Assembly: GCF_026230105.1 (NCBI RefSeq)
Contig: NC_079476.1
Location: 30,246,559 to 30,310,558 of the forward strand
Length of the DNA stretch: 64,000 bases
Source of the DNA: Diorhabda sublineata
Lineage: Eukaryota > Arthropoda > Insecta > Coleoptera > Chrysomelidae
Reading direction: 5' to 3'
Part shown: in pieces, positions 34,770 to 47,639 of the stretch
Numbering within the stretch: position 1 is the stretch's first letter
Layout of the letters: every line of letters begins with the position of its first letter
Translations under genes and position numbers: made by a program
Notes under the pieces: model-generated
Told to the model about the DNA's origin: nothing
Databases searched by the model: none
Seen by the model: the letters and a program-made list of their open reading frames with translations, nothing else

Positions 34770-36166
34770 TTTCAGACCGTTTATCCTTCTATTAGTGCCT
34801 CTGCCGAATTCCAACCCTATTTCAGATTCAGGTTAACCATGCGCCAGAGGGGAAATGGTGCATTACCCAAAATTTTTATACCTTTATAAGTATATTTGTT
34901 TAGTTAAGCCGTAAATAGTGCTCACAGTATTATAAGATTAGTAATAAAATGGCGACATTTATACCAATGAAAAGATGTTCCAATAATTCTCCACTATCAG
35001 TGAATGAAAAACTTATTATTTTAAATGTACACGATTGTATGAAATACGATTACCCAAAATTTACTGTACAAGAAACTGTCGACCGATGTTCCTGAATGAC
35101 TGAAGTTGGAAAGTCCACCGTTTTAAAATTATTGCGGGGGAGAAAGATAGCAGGCCAAGTGGAACCTCCCAAGAAAAGTCCAGGCAGATCAGTAAAAGTC
35201 CTTGATGAAGACACTAAGAGTGTAATTCGAAGAAAAGTTAATCTTTTTATTTTAAAAAATAAATACCCACCCTAGATAAGATTTTAATGGAGGATGACAG
35301 TAGTCTGTTGATAACTAAAAAAATTTTATGAACCACTTTGAGAAATATGGATTTTGCCTGGGAAAAACATAATCGTAAAGCACTTTTACTGGAAAGCGAT
35401 AAAATTGTTTCCTGGCGACAAAAATACTTGAGAAGTATAAAGCAGTACAGAACAGAGCAGAAGAAAATCTTTTATCTTGATGACACGTGGATTAATGAAG
35501 GTTGTACAGTACCAAAAATGTGGCAAGACAAAAATATAATCAGTGCTCGCCAAGCTTTCATGAAAGGCCTGTCAACGGGTATTAAGGTGCCTTCAGGTAA
35601 AGGGAAAAGACTAATAATAGTCCATATTGGAAGCGAAGAGGGATTTTTAAAAGAAGGTTTGCTAACTTTTCAGTCGTGCAATAAGGGAGATTACCACGAG
35701 GACATGGATTCGGATGTTTTTGAAGACTATTTTGGTGAAATGATGAAATATCATCCGGCTGATTCAGTAGTAGTTATGAATAACGCAAGTTATCATTCTC
35801 GACGCAGAGAGAAGACTCCAATTTCATCTTGGAGAAAACACGAAATTATTGACTGGTTAACCACCAAAAGTATTGAATTTGAGGATAATTTGATAAAAAA
35901 GAACTATTAGCTATAGCAAATTGACACAAACATCGTTTTATGAAATATAGTGTAACTGTGCCGCGCACACCGCCATATCATTGAGAACAAAATCCTATAG
36001 AACTTATATGGGCGCAAGTTAAAGGATTTGTAGCAAGACACAACACGACATTCAAAATGAAAGATGTTAAGCTTTTCCGAAAAAATGTAAGAGGCCTTTT
36101 TATCGAGGAAAACTCACCCTAAAACTTAGTATTTTTATTTTCTTTTATCTTCATCACAGACTGAAA
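34770..36166 (+). mobile_element. Tc1/mariner-superfamily element, near full length, inactivated
   Basis: A TA dinucleotide flanks each side (34768-34769, 36167-36168), and ends beginning TTTCAG (left) and the inverse CTGAAA (right) give short imperfect inverted repeats. The transposase starts at ATG 34949, meets a stop at 35093, and is otherwise readable: an HTH-type region (GKSTVLKLLRGRK), then the frame 35338-35910 with IFYLDDTWI (first catalytic Asp), GLSTGIKVPSGKGKRLIIVH, VVVMNNASYHS and, in a shifted frame near 35997, NPIELIWAQVK (third catalytic position). The second catalytic residue, Asp in MDNASYHS of the family, is Asn (AAT at 35779). Two independent lesions therefore abolish activity. 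Confidence 0.75.
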
Positions 36167-38719
36167 TAATGTTTCTCGAGATTTTTTTGACTTTGAGGAA
36201 TCGATAAACTTCTGAAGTTTTTCTTATATCAATTAGCCTACTTGTAAAAATATTTCAGCCTTTTTCCTTATAACTTGTACTTGTGGCCTACAACAACTGG
36301 ACTATAAATTTTACCATATTTTCTGATAATTTTGAAGCTGATCTACTTTTCGAATGTGTCCTTATCTTAGTAAATTATTTTTATTTACATTTTGATAACT
36401 ACGTGTCTATCTGCTACAAGCAGGTGTAAAACAATACATATTTATATTTCTAGTTATCTTTTTTAGTTTGTTAGCACTATGTATGAGTAATTCTTATCTA
36501 AATTTCAATTTATTTTTTTTATAAAACACACAAATTTCAGCTGCTCGTGTAAAACATTCAATGTTTTGAATTTATTATGATGTAACACTAACTAAAATTG
36601 GTATAGTTTTTCTAATATCAATTGCAGATTATAAAAACCCTTGCCGACAATATTGTTTGACCGACCATAGGCGTAGATACATAATTTTATAAATTTATTA
36701 TATTTATCAATACTTTTAAAAATATGTTTAACTTATACGAGAAAGTATTCGTTAAAAGGCAATTGAATCATTAGACTGATTCACTTAATTGTAGTCCTAC
36801 TTGGAACTTAAAAAAAATCATTATTATACCTCGTTAACTTGCTACAACTGAATATCAAATGATTAAACGTAAATAGACGAGTAAAATATACTTGCCTGTA
36901 AGGGCGTTTGGTTTAAACAGGGTACTAGAGTCAACTGAGCCCTTTTGTACCTCATTCGTCTATTAGAACTTCGGTAGTTTTTTATCTGACGCAAATAATT
37001 TTGTCGCCATCAAACTATCCTTGCCGATTCGGTTGTTATCCGTTTATTCAGTTTTTTGTGTTTAAAAACACATGCTGACAAAAAGTATCGCAATTATTAT
37101 TAAATTAATACCTGTCTCTTTCTCACTACACTGTGCAATTTTATTGTCTTCAATCGCCCATGGTCTAAAGAACGCCGTATTTCTATTTATTCAAAGAAAT
37201 TAAGGGAGTAAATGAATCTCACCTAGCCACGCCACTGCTACATACGCCTTCCGACTGCTTCGGCCAATAGAAATTTATTTATGTTTACGATCCGATGTTT
37301 TCATTGGTAATCAGTGGAGATGATGAGTCCACGTGGACTGACGGATTTTTAGATTTTTATCGAATTTTATACGGGGAGTAAACATTATTTTTCATTTCTT
37401 AATTTGGTATGAATGCCGTGCGTATTCATGAAATATTGATTGATCCTCGCATAACTGTCTTCTGCAATTGATATTGGAATAACTATACTGGAAAAGAAAA
37501 GATTTTTTTAACAGGTCAAACTATTTTTGTTACCAATTTTTATTTAATATCATCAAAGTTGTATTATTTCTTGATATTATATATTGAAAAAAGGACAACC
37601 ATATCATTCTTATTTATTCAAGACTTTATTTAGTCTGTTCTGTCCAAAATCATAATTCACAAGTTTAAATGGAATAATTACTTTTCAAATTTATATTTCA
37701 AATTAATCTCATTATTTTAAAGCCATAAAAAATTCATTCAAATATTAGTATTAATGGGTTACACTAAGTATTTTTAATTTATTTTACCTTCTGCATCTCT
37801 ATAATGTAATCAAAATACTAGATCCAAAAATTGCTGCGACAGAAGGTTCCAAACTTATTACTTTCGAGTCACTGGCGTTGAATATGAATGGTACAGGAAT
37901 CTTAGAAAAACTCTCTCTACTGCTTCACTTTAATACCAAGTTCCTCCTGGAATGTTCATATGGATAAAATTGAATGTTTGTTACAGTGACTGGATACCGT
38001 TGCAATTATGGACATCATTAGATCTATCATATTTTTCGATTTAATTAATTTGAATGCAGATTGCATATTAATATCGACCTTCAATAAATTATTTTTTTTT
38101 TCATTGACTATGGTTTTTGAGATTTTCGTTTATAGAAAAAAGTTGCAATATTAAATTATTCTATTAACAATTTTTTACCAGTCTTATACGGGGTGCTCTG
38201 GGACTTGATGCAAAAATTCGGGAATGAAGTATAGGACTTTAAAGCTGCGAAATCAGAACTTATATTTAAGTATATTTTCTAAATTATACGTTGAAATATT
38301 ATGAATTTTTAATGGATTCTACAATACTATCTGAATGCCAGTGGCGGCTCATGGCCAATGGTTAACAATCCGTAACTTTTACAGGGACAACCTGTACAAT
38401 CTAAAGATAGCTAAAATGAATTATTCAATCGATTCTTTAACAAAATGGTACTTTTTGCTTAACTGGATAAAATTTATGGTTCAGGAGAAATGTAGATTTT
38501 GTACATGCCAAGGAAACCGTTCGCCATAAAGAAACATTCTGAAGAAAATTATTATAAATTGTAATTATTTATTGAAAATACTTTTTAAACCTCAATCAAA
38601 CATTTCTAATTGAACTGCATACTGTCGAACATCGTGTTACTTACATAAGGAAAAAATTGGAATGTAGAAAAATTTGGTTACTTAGCCTAAAACTTATCAA
38701 ATAAAAACAGAAAAAAAAA
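36167..38719. other. MFSD14 intron 1, no gene; one GC-richer patch
   Basis: Mostly AT-rich. A patch at about 36890-37345 is richer in C, G and CpG and contains CGGCCAATAG (CCAAT-box-like, near 37260) and the palindrome GTCCACGTGGAC (near 37330). It could be a cryptic or alternative promoter or an old repeat; I see no exon to go with it. The open frame at 38335-38529 has no family features. Confidence 0.3.
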
Positions 38720-39600
38720 CTATAATGAATGCTGGAAATGAATACATCACACTTCAGGAGTATACTGAGGATATTTCTTTGTACTTTGAAGAGCACTCCA
38801 AGATTCTGCCTTATAGGATCAAAATGGAAGTTTATTCTATCGATTATTTCGTTCCTGTTGTTTACCGGTATTGCATATTCTATTATTCTTTTAAAATGTC
38901 CCAAAAAAATGAATCCATTGTATTTAATTCAGGGGAACGTGGTTGCCGTGCAAAAGTAACTCCTCGATCAATCCATCCATTAGGAAAAATGTTATTGAAA
39001 TGATTTTTACATAATTTAAGAAGTGGGGAGAAGCTTCATCGTGCATGAACTACATATCTCTGCGAATGCTTAGAGGAATGGGACATAACATGGGAGGGAA
39101 ATAATATTGAAGAAATTCTAAGTATCGCTGACCATTTAGGTTATTATCAAATTATGACCTAATATACCTGCCCACATATTGACACAAAATCGATGTTGAT
39201 TTTTTGTTTGAATTGTACCGTGAGGATTTTCATCTGTCCATAAATGTAAATTATGGGAATCAATAAAACCATCTCGTGTAAAACCAGCTTCATCAGTAAG
39301 CAAACTTTTTCCAACTCGTTGTTGATCTAGAAACCAACGAGTGGGGTTAGTCTTGCTGGATAATCCTCTACTTCCATGGCATGCACTTTCTGGGTATGAA
39401 AGGGGTAAAGAAGTTGCTCCTGGAGAATCCTATGAGTAGTTGTCGTTGATGCGTTAAATTATAGTTGTGGGGGGTTCAGCATCAACTGAATCTAATTCAT
39501 TTTGCTCTAAAGCTGGCGTTCGTTTAGTTCGTTGTTGACCTTCGCCACCTTTTTTTGGTAGGACTTCCCTAAAATATCATTTTATAAAAAATAATGGAAG
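38720..39600 (-). mobile_element. mariner-like transposase relic, central and C-terminal parts
   Basis: On the minus strand: GGEGQQRTKRTPAL near 39550, LLTDEAGFTRDGFI with the first catalytic Asp near 39290, WTDENPHGTIQTKNQHRFCV, MHDEASPHF near 39035 (second Asp), FPNGWIDRGVTFARQPRSPE and LNTMDSFFW near 38925 (third acidic block), and GVLFKVQRNILSILLKCDVF at the C terminus. Several frameshifts and stops interrupt. This is the insect mariner-like group with 'RF..N.WAG' and 'FEHLL'-type ends. Relic orientation is antisense to MFSD14. Confidence 0.7.
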
Positions 39601-39779
39601 CTATTTCGCGTCTCGACTTTTGGTCCAGTCGCGGTCGTAGACAGCTGGCCGTAGCGTCAACCGAGACGAGCCGCGTCAACGAAACTGTTTCCATTAAAAT
39701 GTATTGTAGAAGTACTCGACTGTAGGACGTCATGGCGGGCTGCGACCGCTGGACGTAGCAACAAAATCACACCTTCAGG

Positions 39780-40428
39780 TATATAAGCTGCGCTCAAACA
39801 CCGAAAACGGCCAGTGGCCGTTTAAACTAGCCACAACGCGTTCTGTGCGACTTGCGTTTGCCAGAACGCGATGTGATTGTTCTGCTATAGCCAGAACCCG
39901 AATTAAATTATTTTAGATTTAGAAGTCGTCAGCTCACGTAATATAATGCTGCTTATTAATAATCATTCGGTAACAAAGTGGTAGTACAACACTCTTTATT
40001 TGAATAAATGTTTAATGACAACGGTTTTATATATGTTTTATATCCATATAGTCAATAGTTAATGTAACTAACCTAATCTAACTGCGTCAAACATAAAGTT
40101 CACTGCAAATCAAAATGCCACAACAATTCCTTATGCATTAAAACGACTGTTATTAATTTATATTAACTATTGACTGTATGGATATAAAAACGCCATTAAA
40201 CATTTATTCAAATAATGAGTGTTGTACTATTTTATTACCAAATGATTATTAATAAGCAGCATTATATTACGTGAGCTGACGTCTTCTAAATCTAAAATAA
40301 TTTCAATCGGGTTCTGGCCATATTAAAACAGCCACAACGCGTTCTGGTAAACGCAAGGTGCAAAGAACGCGTTGTGGCTGTATTAAACGGCCACTGGCAG
40401 TTTTCGGTCTTTGAGCGTAGCATATATA
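39780..40428. repeat. Foldback element: long imperfect inverted repeat, arms about 280 bp
   Basis: The left arm (39780-40066) and right arm (40157-40428, inverted) share GCTCAAA-ACCGAAAAC, CCAGTGGCCGTTT, GCCACAACGCGTTCT, AGATTTAGAAG, CAGCTCACGTAATATAATGC, CTTATTAATAATCATT and CAATAGTTAAT in order, with scattered differences and small gaps. The spacer is about 90 bases. Within each arm, CACAACGCGTTCTG and CCAGAACGCG form a second, smaller hairpin. CpG-containing words are frequent, unlike the flanks, and a further CpG-rich patch precedes it (39600-39779). No coding capacity; a non-autonomous foldback/MITE-like element is likely. Confidence 0.75.
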
Positions 40429-41324
40429 AAACGAAACGAGTGGAATAGCTGCCACTTAACTGGAATCTTTCGCAGGTTGTCCCAAATCCTAAAAAATTTG
40501 ATCTATTTTTTTGATTTTTTGATATTACTATTTACTTTATGATATATATTAAGAAAATAAGACTTAACCATCTGGAAATGGAATGGAATTTAACATCTTA
40601 ATTATTGATTGAACATGTATTTATTTTAATTCAATTTTAATTATATTGTGATAATAGCTTAAAATATTAAAGAGCCTGTAATTTGTCTTTCTTAGTTGGG
40701 GAAAACTCTTACATCAGATTCCCATAGGAGAATTTTTGATGTAATAATCCGAGTTTATACTTTTTTACAGTTTTCTTTTTATTTTGAACAAAGTAGAGCC
40801 AATCTCAACATTATTATTGAATTTTTTTGGAAAAATTATAACTAATCTTTTAATTGAACATGACTTAATATCTTTAGTTACTCAAATTCCAAAACTTGAA
40901 CTAATTCAAACAATTTTTTTCCTTTGAGTTTACATTTGTTTACAAGGCATTCTATAGGAATTACTTCAATATTTTGAATACAACAATGTTTTCTATGCTA
41001 AACAGCTGGTTGCTTGGCTATATGCGACGAATATTGAATTACAGTTCAGCGGAAAACTTGCACAGTCGCTTTTTATTTCCATTTGGCATTGCAAATATCT
41101 GTTACTAAGAGTTCCGGGATAACAGAAAAATAGTTCTCATCACTGTGTTGTAATATTTTGACATTAAAAAGGAACGCTCTGTATTTTTCGAGCAAAGTGC
41201 TACTCTAGTGCCCTAATCACCCTTAAATAATGGTGTAATTCAAACTTTGTCTGTCTTAATGTTTCTGAAACCAAAGTTTTATCCTATAAAAATACTTTAC
41301 AGCCTTTTTTTTCTTAAACAACAC

Positions 41325-41570
41325 CACCATAGACGTAATTGAATCTGTAAAATTTTTAGAGCTTGCTGTGGACAATTCGTTGAAATGGGAGTTACGAGTA
41401 TATATTGCCACTTTATCTAAAAAATTAAGATCTGCCTGTTTTGCGCTGGGATCAGGAACTGAACTTATCCACCTCCTGAACAGCCTATTATGCCCTTAAT
41501 GAGTCGCATATCCTGCTGACCTGACAATTTTTTATGTAGAACTCCGTTCTTCCTTAAGTATTTTGTCATG
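41325..41570 (+). mobile_element. Short non-LTR reverse transcriptase relic
   Basis: The segment VIESVKFLELAVDNSLKWEL followed by LSKKLRSACFALG resembles the thumb region of CR1/Jockey-like RTs (KFLGL.VD..LKW..HI..L..KL.SAC.AL). Stops follow at once. Small and isolated, so the family is uncertain. Confidence 0.45.
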
Positions 41571-42539
41571 AAGTGCCGTAAAAAATTAAATTTCTTTAAT
41601 ATGGCTACAGTTTCATTGCAAATGAGGCACACAGATTTATCCTGTACAGGAGTAAAAAAGTATTGCCAACTCCATTTTTTAAACTATTTTTAAAAACACG
41701 TTACGTTTTTCACTTATCATTGTTATGATCGATAAAAACACAAGTCCGACACAGCCACAGAGGGCACTTGATATGTGATTGACCTTGAGAACATACAAAA
41801 TGAAACGGATTCTCGATATCGCTCCTAGACCTTGAGAACAATCCGCCTACGCGAAGTTGCCGATGCAAAAAAGTGCATCTCAATATCTATGTTTAGCTGT
41901 TTAAGAGACAGGTATTATTTTATTATTTTAATGAAAACTTCGATGCTTCTCATCCTCCCTCACTCTCCGTTGACGAAGTGTTCCATCTCTCTGTCTACTG
42001 GTCGGGAAACTTGACGTGAACGGCCACCAAGCGTGTTTTTGTAGAGTTTATTCAAAATCTTCACATGACTATTTTTTCCCTGAGACATTTTCCTAATATT
42101 ATCATAAAATCATTTCCCGTTTAATTTGTTCTGATATTAAATATTTCAAAATAAGCTATCTATATTCAAATTTAATAAAAGTCTTATCAAATGACACGTC
42201 CTGCATTTATTGAGGTCTAAATAGGATCTTGGTTGTGTTTGGAACAAAAATCCTGTTTATTTTTGTGTCCTTGAAGTGTCTTTAGATTCGGATTAATCTC
42301 TGACATTGTGGCATCCACGAAGATTGCATATTTTGCAACTAAACATGATTTTACATTGGTTGACATCAAAGGAGTTAAAGCATCAAAATGATCTTTGCAA
42401 CAATACAAATATTTCATTCTTGTTTTCTCATGTCTCTGAACTCTGAGTTTTCACACTCAGGTACAATACAATATCTATAAAACGATTTTCAACTGTTTCC
42501 ATGACTTGTATCGATATCATATCCTATAAAGTAACTGTC

Positions 42540-43790
42540 ACACTACTAGAACCAGTCTGAATATCACGAGGAACAATCTCTCAAAGGTACAAAGACTGGC
42601 TTGCTTATGTGCAACTGGGTCCATGAAATCTAGCCCAACAGCTGCACTAGAAGTGATTCTAAATATCCCACTTCTCGACATAGTACTGAAAAGCGTGGCA
42701 GAGAAAAAAATCACTTAGAATGTTCAGAGACAGAATCATCAAAGAAAACCCGTTCTTAAATAATGACCAACCCAAGGACATGCTTTATGAGGTTACATAA
42801 AAAAAGTTTAGATTTGAGAAAAATTTCACCTCAATAATAAACTGTAAAAGCAAGAGGGATGAAAATACCATACCAGAAATAAACAGAAATGCCATTAAAT
42901 GGTGTACGGACAGATCAAAAGCAGCAGGCGGAACTAGAAAAGTAAGGTACGGGCCCAGAACCCCTAACACTCTAAAAGCATAGGCAGCGCATCAAGCATT
43001 TTTCAAGCAGAAATCTATGAATTGAAAAATGTGTTGCGTTCAATCTAGAGAGAAACTATTGCAAACAGCGAATCATCATCCTGTCCGATAGTCAACCAGC
43101 CATTGGTGCACTAAGCTCCATAAAATATCATTAAATCCAAACTAGTTTGGGATGCCTAGAAAAGGACACACCGAACGTAGCGAAAGGAAATGAAATAGCT
43201 GATAAACTCGATAAAACGGGGGCAGAAAAGCCCTTCATGGGACCCGAATCCTTCTGTGGTATCAGCTACAGAATAATGGAAAAAGCACTGAAACAGAAGG
43301 TAGATAGGAGCAAAACCAATTAATGGGACAACCTACAGAGGCTGAGACAGGCAAAGACTCTCCTGGGAAACTGTAAACAGAGTAGATCTGCTGAATATAT
43401 CAACCTAAATAAGAACAATCTACGAATACTAACAGAAGTTCTATCGAGGCACTGTCGTCTCAATAAACACCTGAAGACGCCAGACCTAGCAGATAATGCA
43501 ACGTGCAGGTTTTGTTACTCAGAGGACGAGACCTCTATCCACATTCTCTCGAAATGTGAAACACTAAGAACTCCAAAGCACTGACAGCGTTTGAAATAGA
43601 AGACGAAGATTTCTGGCAATTAAAGCCATCCCGAATTCTAGACTTTTTAAAAGGAGTAGGATCAATGGATCAGCTGTAAACACTGGGGACACAATAGATC
43701 CTTTGGGTCGCAATGTATACGAGACCGAAAATCTATATATACATACATATATCAAGTAAACAAATACTGGATGTGGCAATTGTTGTCATC
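42540..43790 (+). mobile_element. Non-LTR retrotransposon relic: RT end, RNase H and C-terminal Cys/His region
   Basis: Successive shifted frames read LSKVQRLACLCATGSMKSSP (RT thumb end), AIKWCTDRSKAAGG and FQAEIYELKNVL (RNase H start), a SDSQ-type block near 43090, VAKGNEIADKLDKTGAE (RNase H end), then SRHCRLNKHLKTPDLADNAT and CRFCYSEDETSIHILSKCE, the C-terminal Cys/His region of R1/I-type elements. The 3' part, to about 43790, includes a short ATATATAC simple repeat. It may belong to the same family as the relic at 19140-20130. Confidence 0.7.
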
Positions 43791-43799
43791 CAAAGCCCG

Positions 43800-46700
43800 C
43801 GACAAATAGCGACGTTCAAAAGAAGCCAAATTTAATCGATACTTGAAATATTATTTTAAAAATTTCCATTTTTTACATCTTTTATTGAGTTATAGATATC
43901 TAAAGACTGGATTAAAAATATAAAAAATATACGTGCATACTCCTTATTGCAATTTGCTTGTAATCAAAATGACACTAAATTGATAATGATGATAAATAGA
44001 CCAGCTACAAAATCTTTTGCTTTACGTCAATCTTTATTTAATGAATTGTATTCTAAAAGAGAGACAGGAATTATTATAAATGATGATAATTTGAACGGAC
44101 AGATAAGAAATCTAAAATATTTCAAGTGCTTATCAAAAGATAATGAAACACCGCCGATTTCTACGGTGCGTTTTTAATCTTGATTAAATAAAAAAAGGAA
44201 ACGTAAGGGTATATAATTTCGTAATGGTAATTATTTATTACGTTTTTATTGTGTGCGTGGTTTATTCAATTTTAAGTGGTAACAACTTTGTCCTATTTTA
44301 ACAATTTATCAACGTATTTATCGATATGTTGTTGACATGCGATTTCTCGCCCGTCGATATAAAGATTAATGGACAGGTTGTTAATAACCTTGGCTATGCC
44401 GATGGATGTTTCTTCAGAATATTTCCAAATTTCAGTAACAATAGAGAATAAAGATAAAAGAAAGATTTTTATGATCGATATTTCAAACTTTAGTAATTCT
44501 TCTGAACGATATAATACCTTCAAAATGATTGTGAGTTGATTATCATAAATTGATCAAGAAAATATTCAATAATATTGAATGATTTGGCAATTAAAAAATA
44601 TGAAATTAGGATAAAACAAAACAAAACAAATACTTTGGAACGTGATAAAATAAAAGCCTTATTAAATAAATTATTTAATTCGTCATAAAGGAGACTATTA
44701 ATGCCAGACTATTAGTCAGGACAAAAATGTTATTAATAGTTATTTATGCAACAATTCCTACCAGTGAAAAAAGTTACTTTTCTCACGCGTTTCATACAAA
44801 ATTGTTTCTATGTCCGCAGATTTAAAAAAATTCGACAAGACTTTAATCAATTTTTATTTGGTAATAGTAATATTAAAAGTACAACTGTGAGCATTATTAA
44901 TTCGAAGTGAAGAAGTTACATTACTATTGGTACTTTAATTGGCAACATTTAACGAGTTCAAAGAAATAACTTCGTCTATAGCTAGTTGTATTAGTACTTA
45001 TTGGATTGTTGGTAGGATCGTGAATATTTACAATGTGGGTCGTTGTTTTTTATATTTTTGACCGATTCCGAAATTTCATTCTTTATGAATACAAATGAAT
45101 GATAAAAAGACGTGAATATTATAACGGACGTAGAAAAAATTTATTATTACAATTTTATTGTTAGGATATGTTAATATTTCATATATAAATTGACCCATTG
45201 TATCGGGTGGGCAACTAAGAGCGGCTGTCAGACATATCTCAGGCACGGATTGTATTATAGCTTCAGAGACAAAAAATTATGACAAAAGTGGCCCCGAGAA
45301 AAACGTGGAACTTATTTTTAGAACTTTAGGATCATCACAAATCAATAAAAATATGAAAAAAAAAATTATATTATTATTTGTGTTACTGATAAGATAAGAA
45401 AACTTATCTCGAAAAGGCTGGACTGTTTGCATTTCTCTGTTGTCTAACCTAGATTTTGCATTCCGTGACCTAGTAGTATTCCTGGTATTTGAGTTTCGTG
45501 GTTCCTTTTGAGCTTCAAATATTTTCTTATCATTACCTGGTACAGAGAAATCAATTGGAAATAATTGAAAAATTAAATCTTCTGTTGAATAGTAATCGAA
45601 CTGAAGTGTTATTCAAATGAAATATGTGAGAGCTCTCGGAAACATAGTTGCCAAATATATATACTTTGCATCCCAAATCATACAACATATGGTTGGGTGG
45701 TTCGGTACGTTAAAAGGGTATTTCGCGGCCTAAGCATACAAATAATTATACTTCCGCTCCTTCATATTAAATTCTGATGCGAGTAAGAAATCAACTCAAA
45801 ATAAGTTGGCAACAAATCGATAGGAACTAATAAATTAAAAAATTCTCCAATGACTGCTTCCCTTCTGATTATAAAATTATTTTTTGTATTGCTGAAAATT
45901 GTTTTTCGTTCATTTGTAAGAAGTGATTCCGTGGTCTCAATCTGCCTAATCCACACTACGAATCACACTTTTTTTGTGGAAGGAACGAGAAGCTGAAATA
46001 AAAAAATATAAAACAATTAAAATAAAAAATAATATGCTTACCGTCGAGAACACTCTTGACACTAACACAATCACCGCTGGTCTTCAGCAACTGGTGGGCT
46101 AGTCGCATGGACCTTGTAATTATACAAAATCAAAAAAATATATATGAATCGAAGGATTTTCAATGCTCGTTCTGAAAATACAAACCCCGAATTTTCTCAT
46201 TGATTCGATAAAAAGATATTAATTAAAACCGTGGTTGCAAATTCAGATAAGAAAATATTTTTTTTTTCGACACAAAGTGTCCGCTGGAAAAACTAAAAAT
46301 ACCTATCAAATGCTCCTAATTCTATCGTTTCAAAAATATTTTCCTTTTTGTTTAAAGTCTTATGGAAAACTTCGTTGCATCTATATCCCTGGTACTGCTT
46401 TAACCTAGAAATTTCTAGGTTTTGCCTTTTACGTGCTTTATTTCTTAGACTACACGCAGAAATTTAACCAAAAATTTTATTTTCAATTTTAAATAAAGTG
46501 AGGTTTGAAAAAGATTTTTTTTACACAAATAATTTTCATTAAAAATATATTCAGTTATCAATAAATTGAATATGTTTAAAGATGTTAAGAAGAGAAGAAT
46601 GACATTATTTTCCTAGAATTTCATATTTGTTTATTCAGAAATGTCTATAATTTATTGTAGGTTTCCTTTTTATTTCTCATAATTATTTCAATTCGTATAA

Positions 46701-47635
46701 TATATAATCATGAAATAAAATTTTGTATTTTATTTCATGCTGTATTTTTTTCAATTTCAAAATTCATCTTCAGTTTGGCAGAAATGGAATAGGAGAACTA
46801 ATAAAATTTGTTTCAATTGGTCACATGATGCTAATCATATGTTGACTGCTCTGTTTACTTCTTTGGAATGTATAGGGTTGAGAGTTTATTTGATATTTCA
46901 CCAATAATATATTCGGTTTCCGCATTCATTGTTATGAATAAAAAAACTTAATATAAATGTCGATACAATTAATGATATAATCAGAAAATTTTGGGTTACC
47001 TTAATTTGAATACTCAGCGGCGCAGTTGCACGAGAAGTTAACGAAAGGTAGAGATTATTCTGTCTACGAACGTCGAGTTTATGAATCGACCTTAAAGATT
47101 CATTCCGTTGTTGCCAGTACATGATACATAGATAGGAATCCTCGTACAAGTTACTTCTATTCATGTCATATTTTAGTTATCATCTGCTATCTAGAGATAA
47201 CAACGTTTTTATTATTTTTCGGAAATTACAATTTTCTACAGTAACTAATAGTTCAGTGTGTGCTGTTCGATCTGGACCGACTAGAAATGATATGTGCATG
47301 ATAATATTTTATTATTTGTTAAAGCGTTATGTTCTTAATTTCAGAAGATTCAAAACTTTGTATCTTAAGACACCGGTAAGTATGATACAACAACCCAATA
47401 TTCTTGCAAATGTTTAATAAAGCTGTAAGGCTTGTTGAAATATTTTATTCAATTATAAGTAAAAGGTCTATTTACATATTAAATGTGTTAAAATTGTTTG
47501 GATATATATTAGTTCCAAAAGATCTACATCTAATTGAATATCTAAGTAGTAATAAATTATTTTATTATTATTATCACGTTCTGCATTCGATTTGTCAACA
47601 AACAATGTCTCTTCATATCGGAATACAAAAAATCG
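43800..47635. other. MFSD14 intron 1, no recognised gene; two orphan open frames
   Basis: A plus frame at 43947-44177 (76 codons, ending beside a GTGCGT that could be a splice donor) and a minus frame at 44293-44523 (76 codons) have less extreme composition than the flanking AT-driven frames, but neither resembles a family I know. A perfect 20-bp palindrome lies at 46402-46421. The rest holds nothing I can support. Confidence 0.3.
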
Positions 47636-47639
47636 ATTT

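Noticed and set aside
46402..46421. Perfect 20-bp palindrome as a regulatory site
   Set aside because: Isolated, with no neighbouring gene start or repeat copy; noted only as a curiosity.
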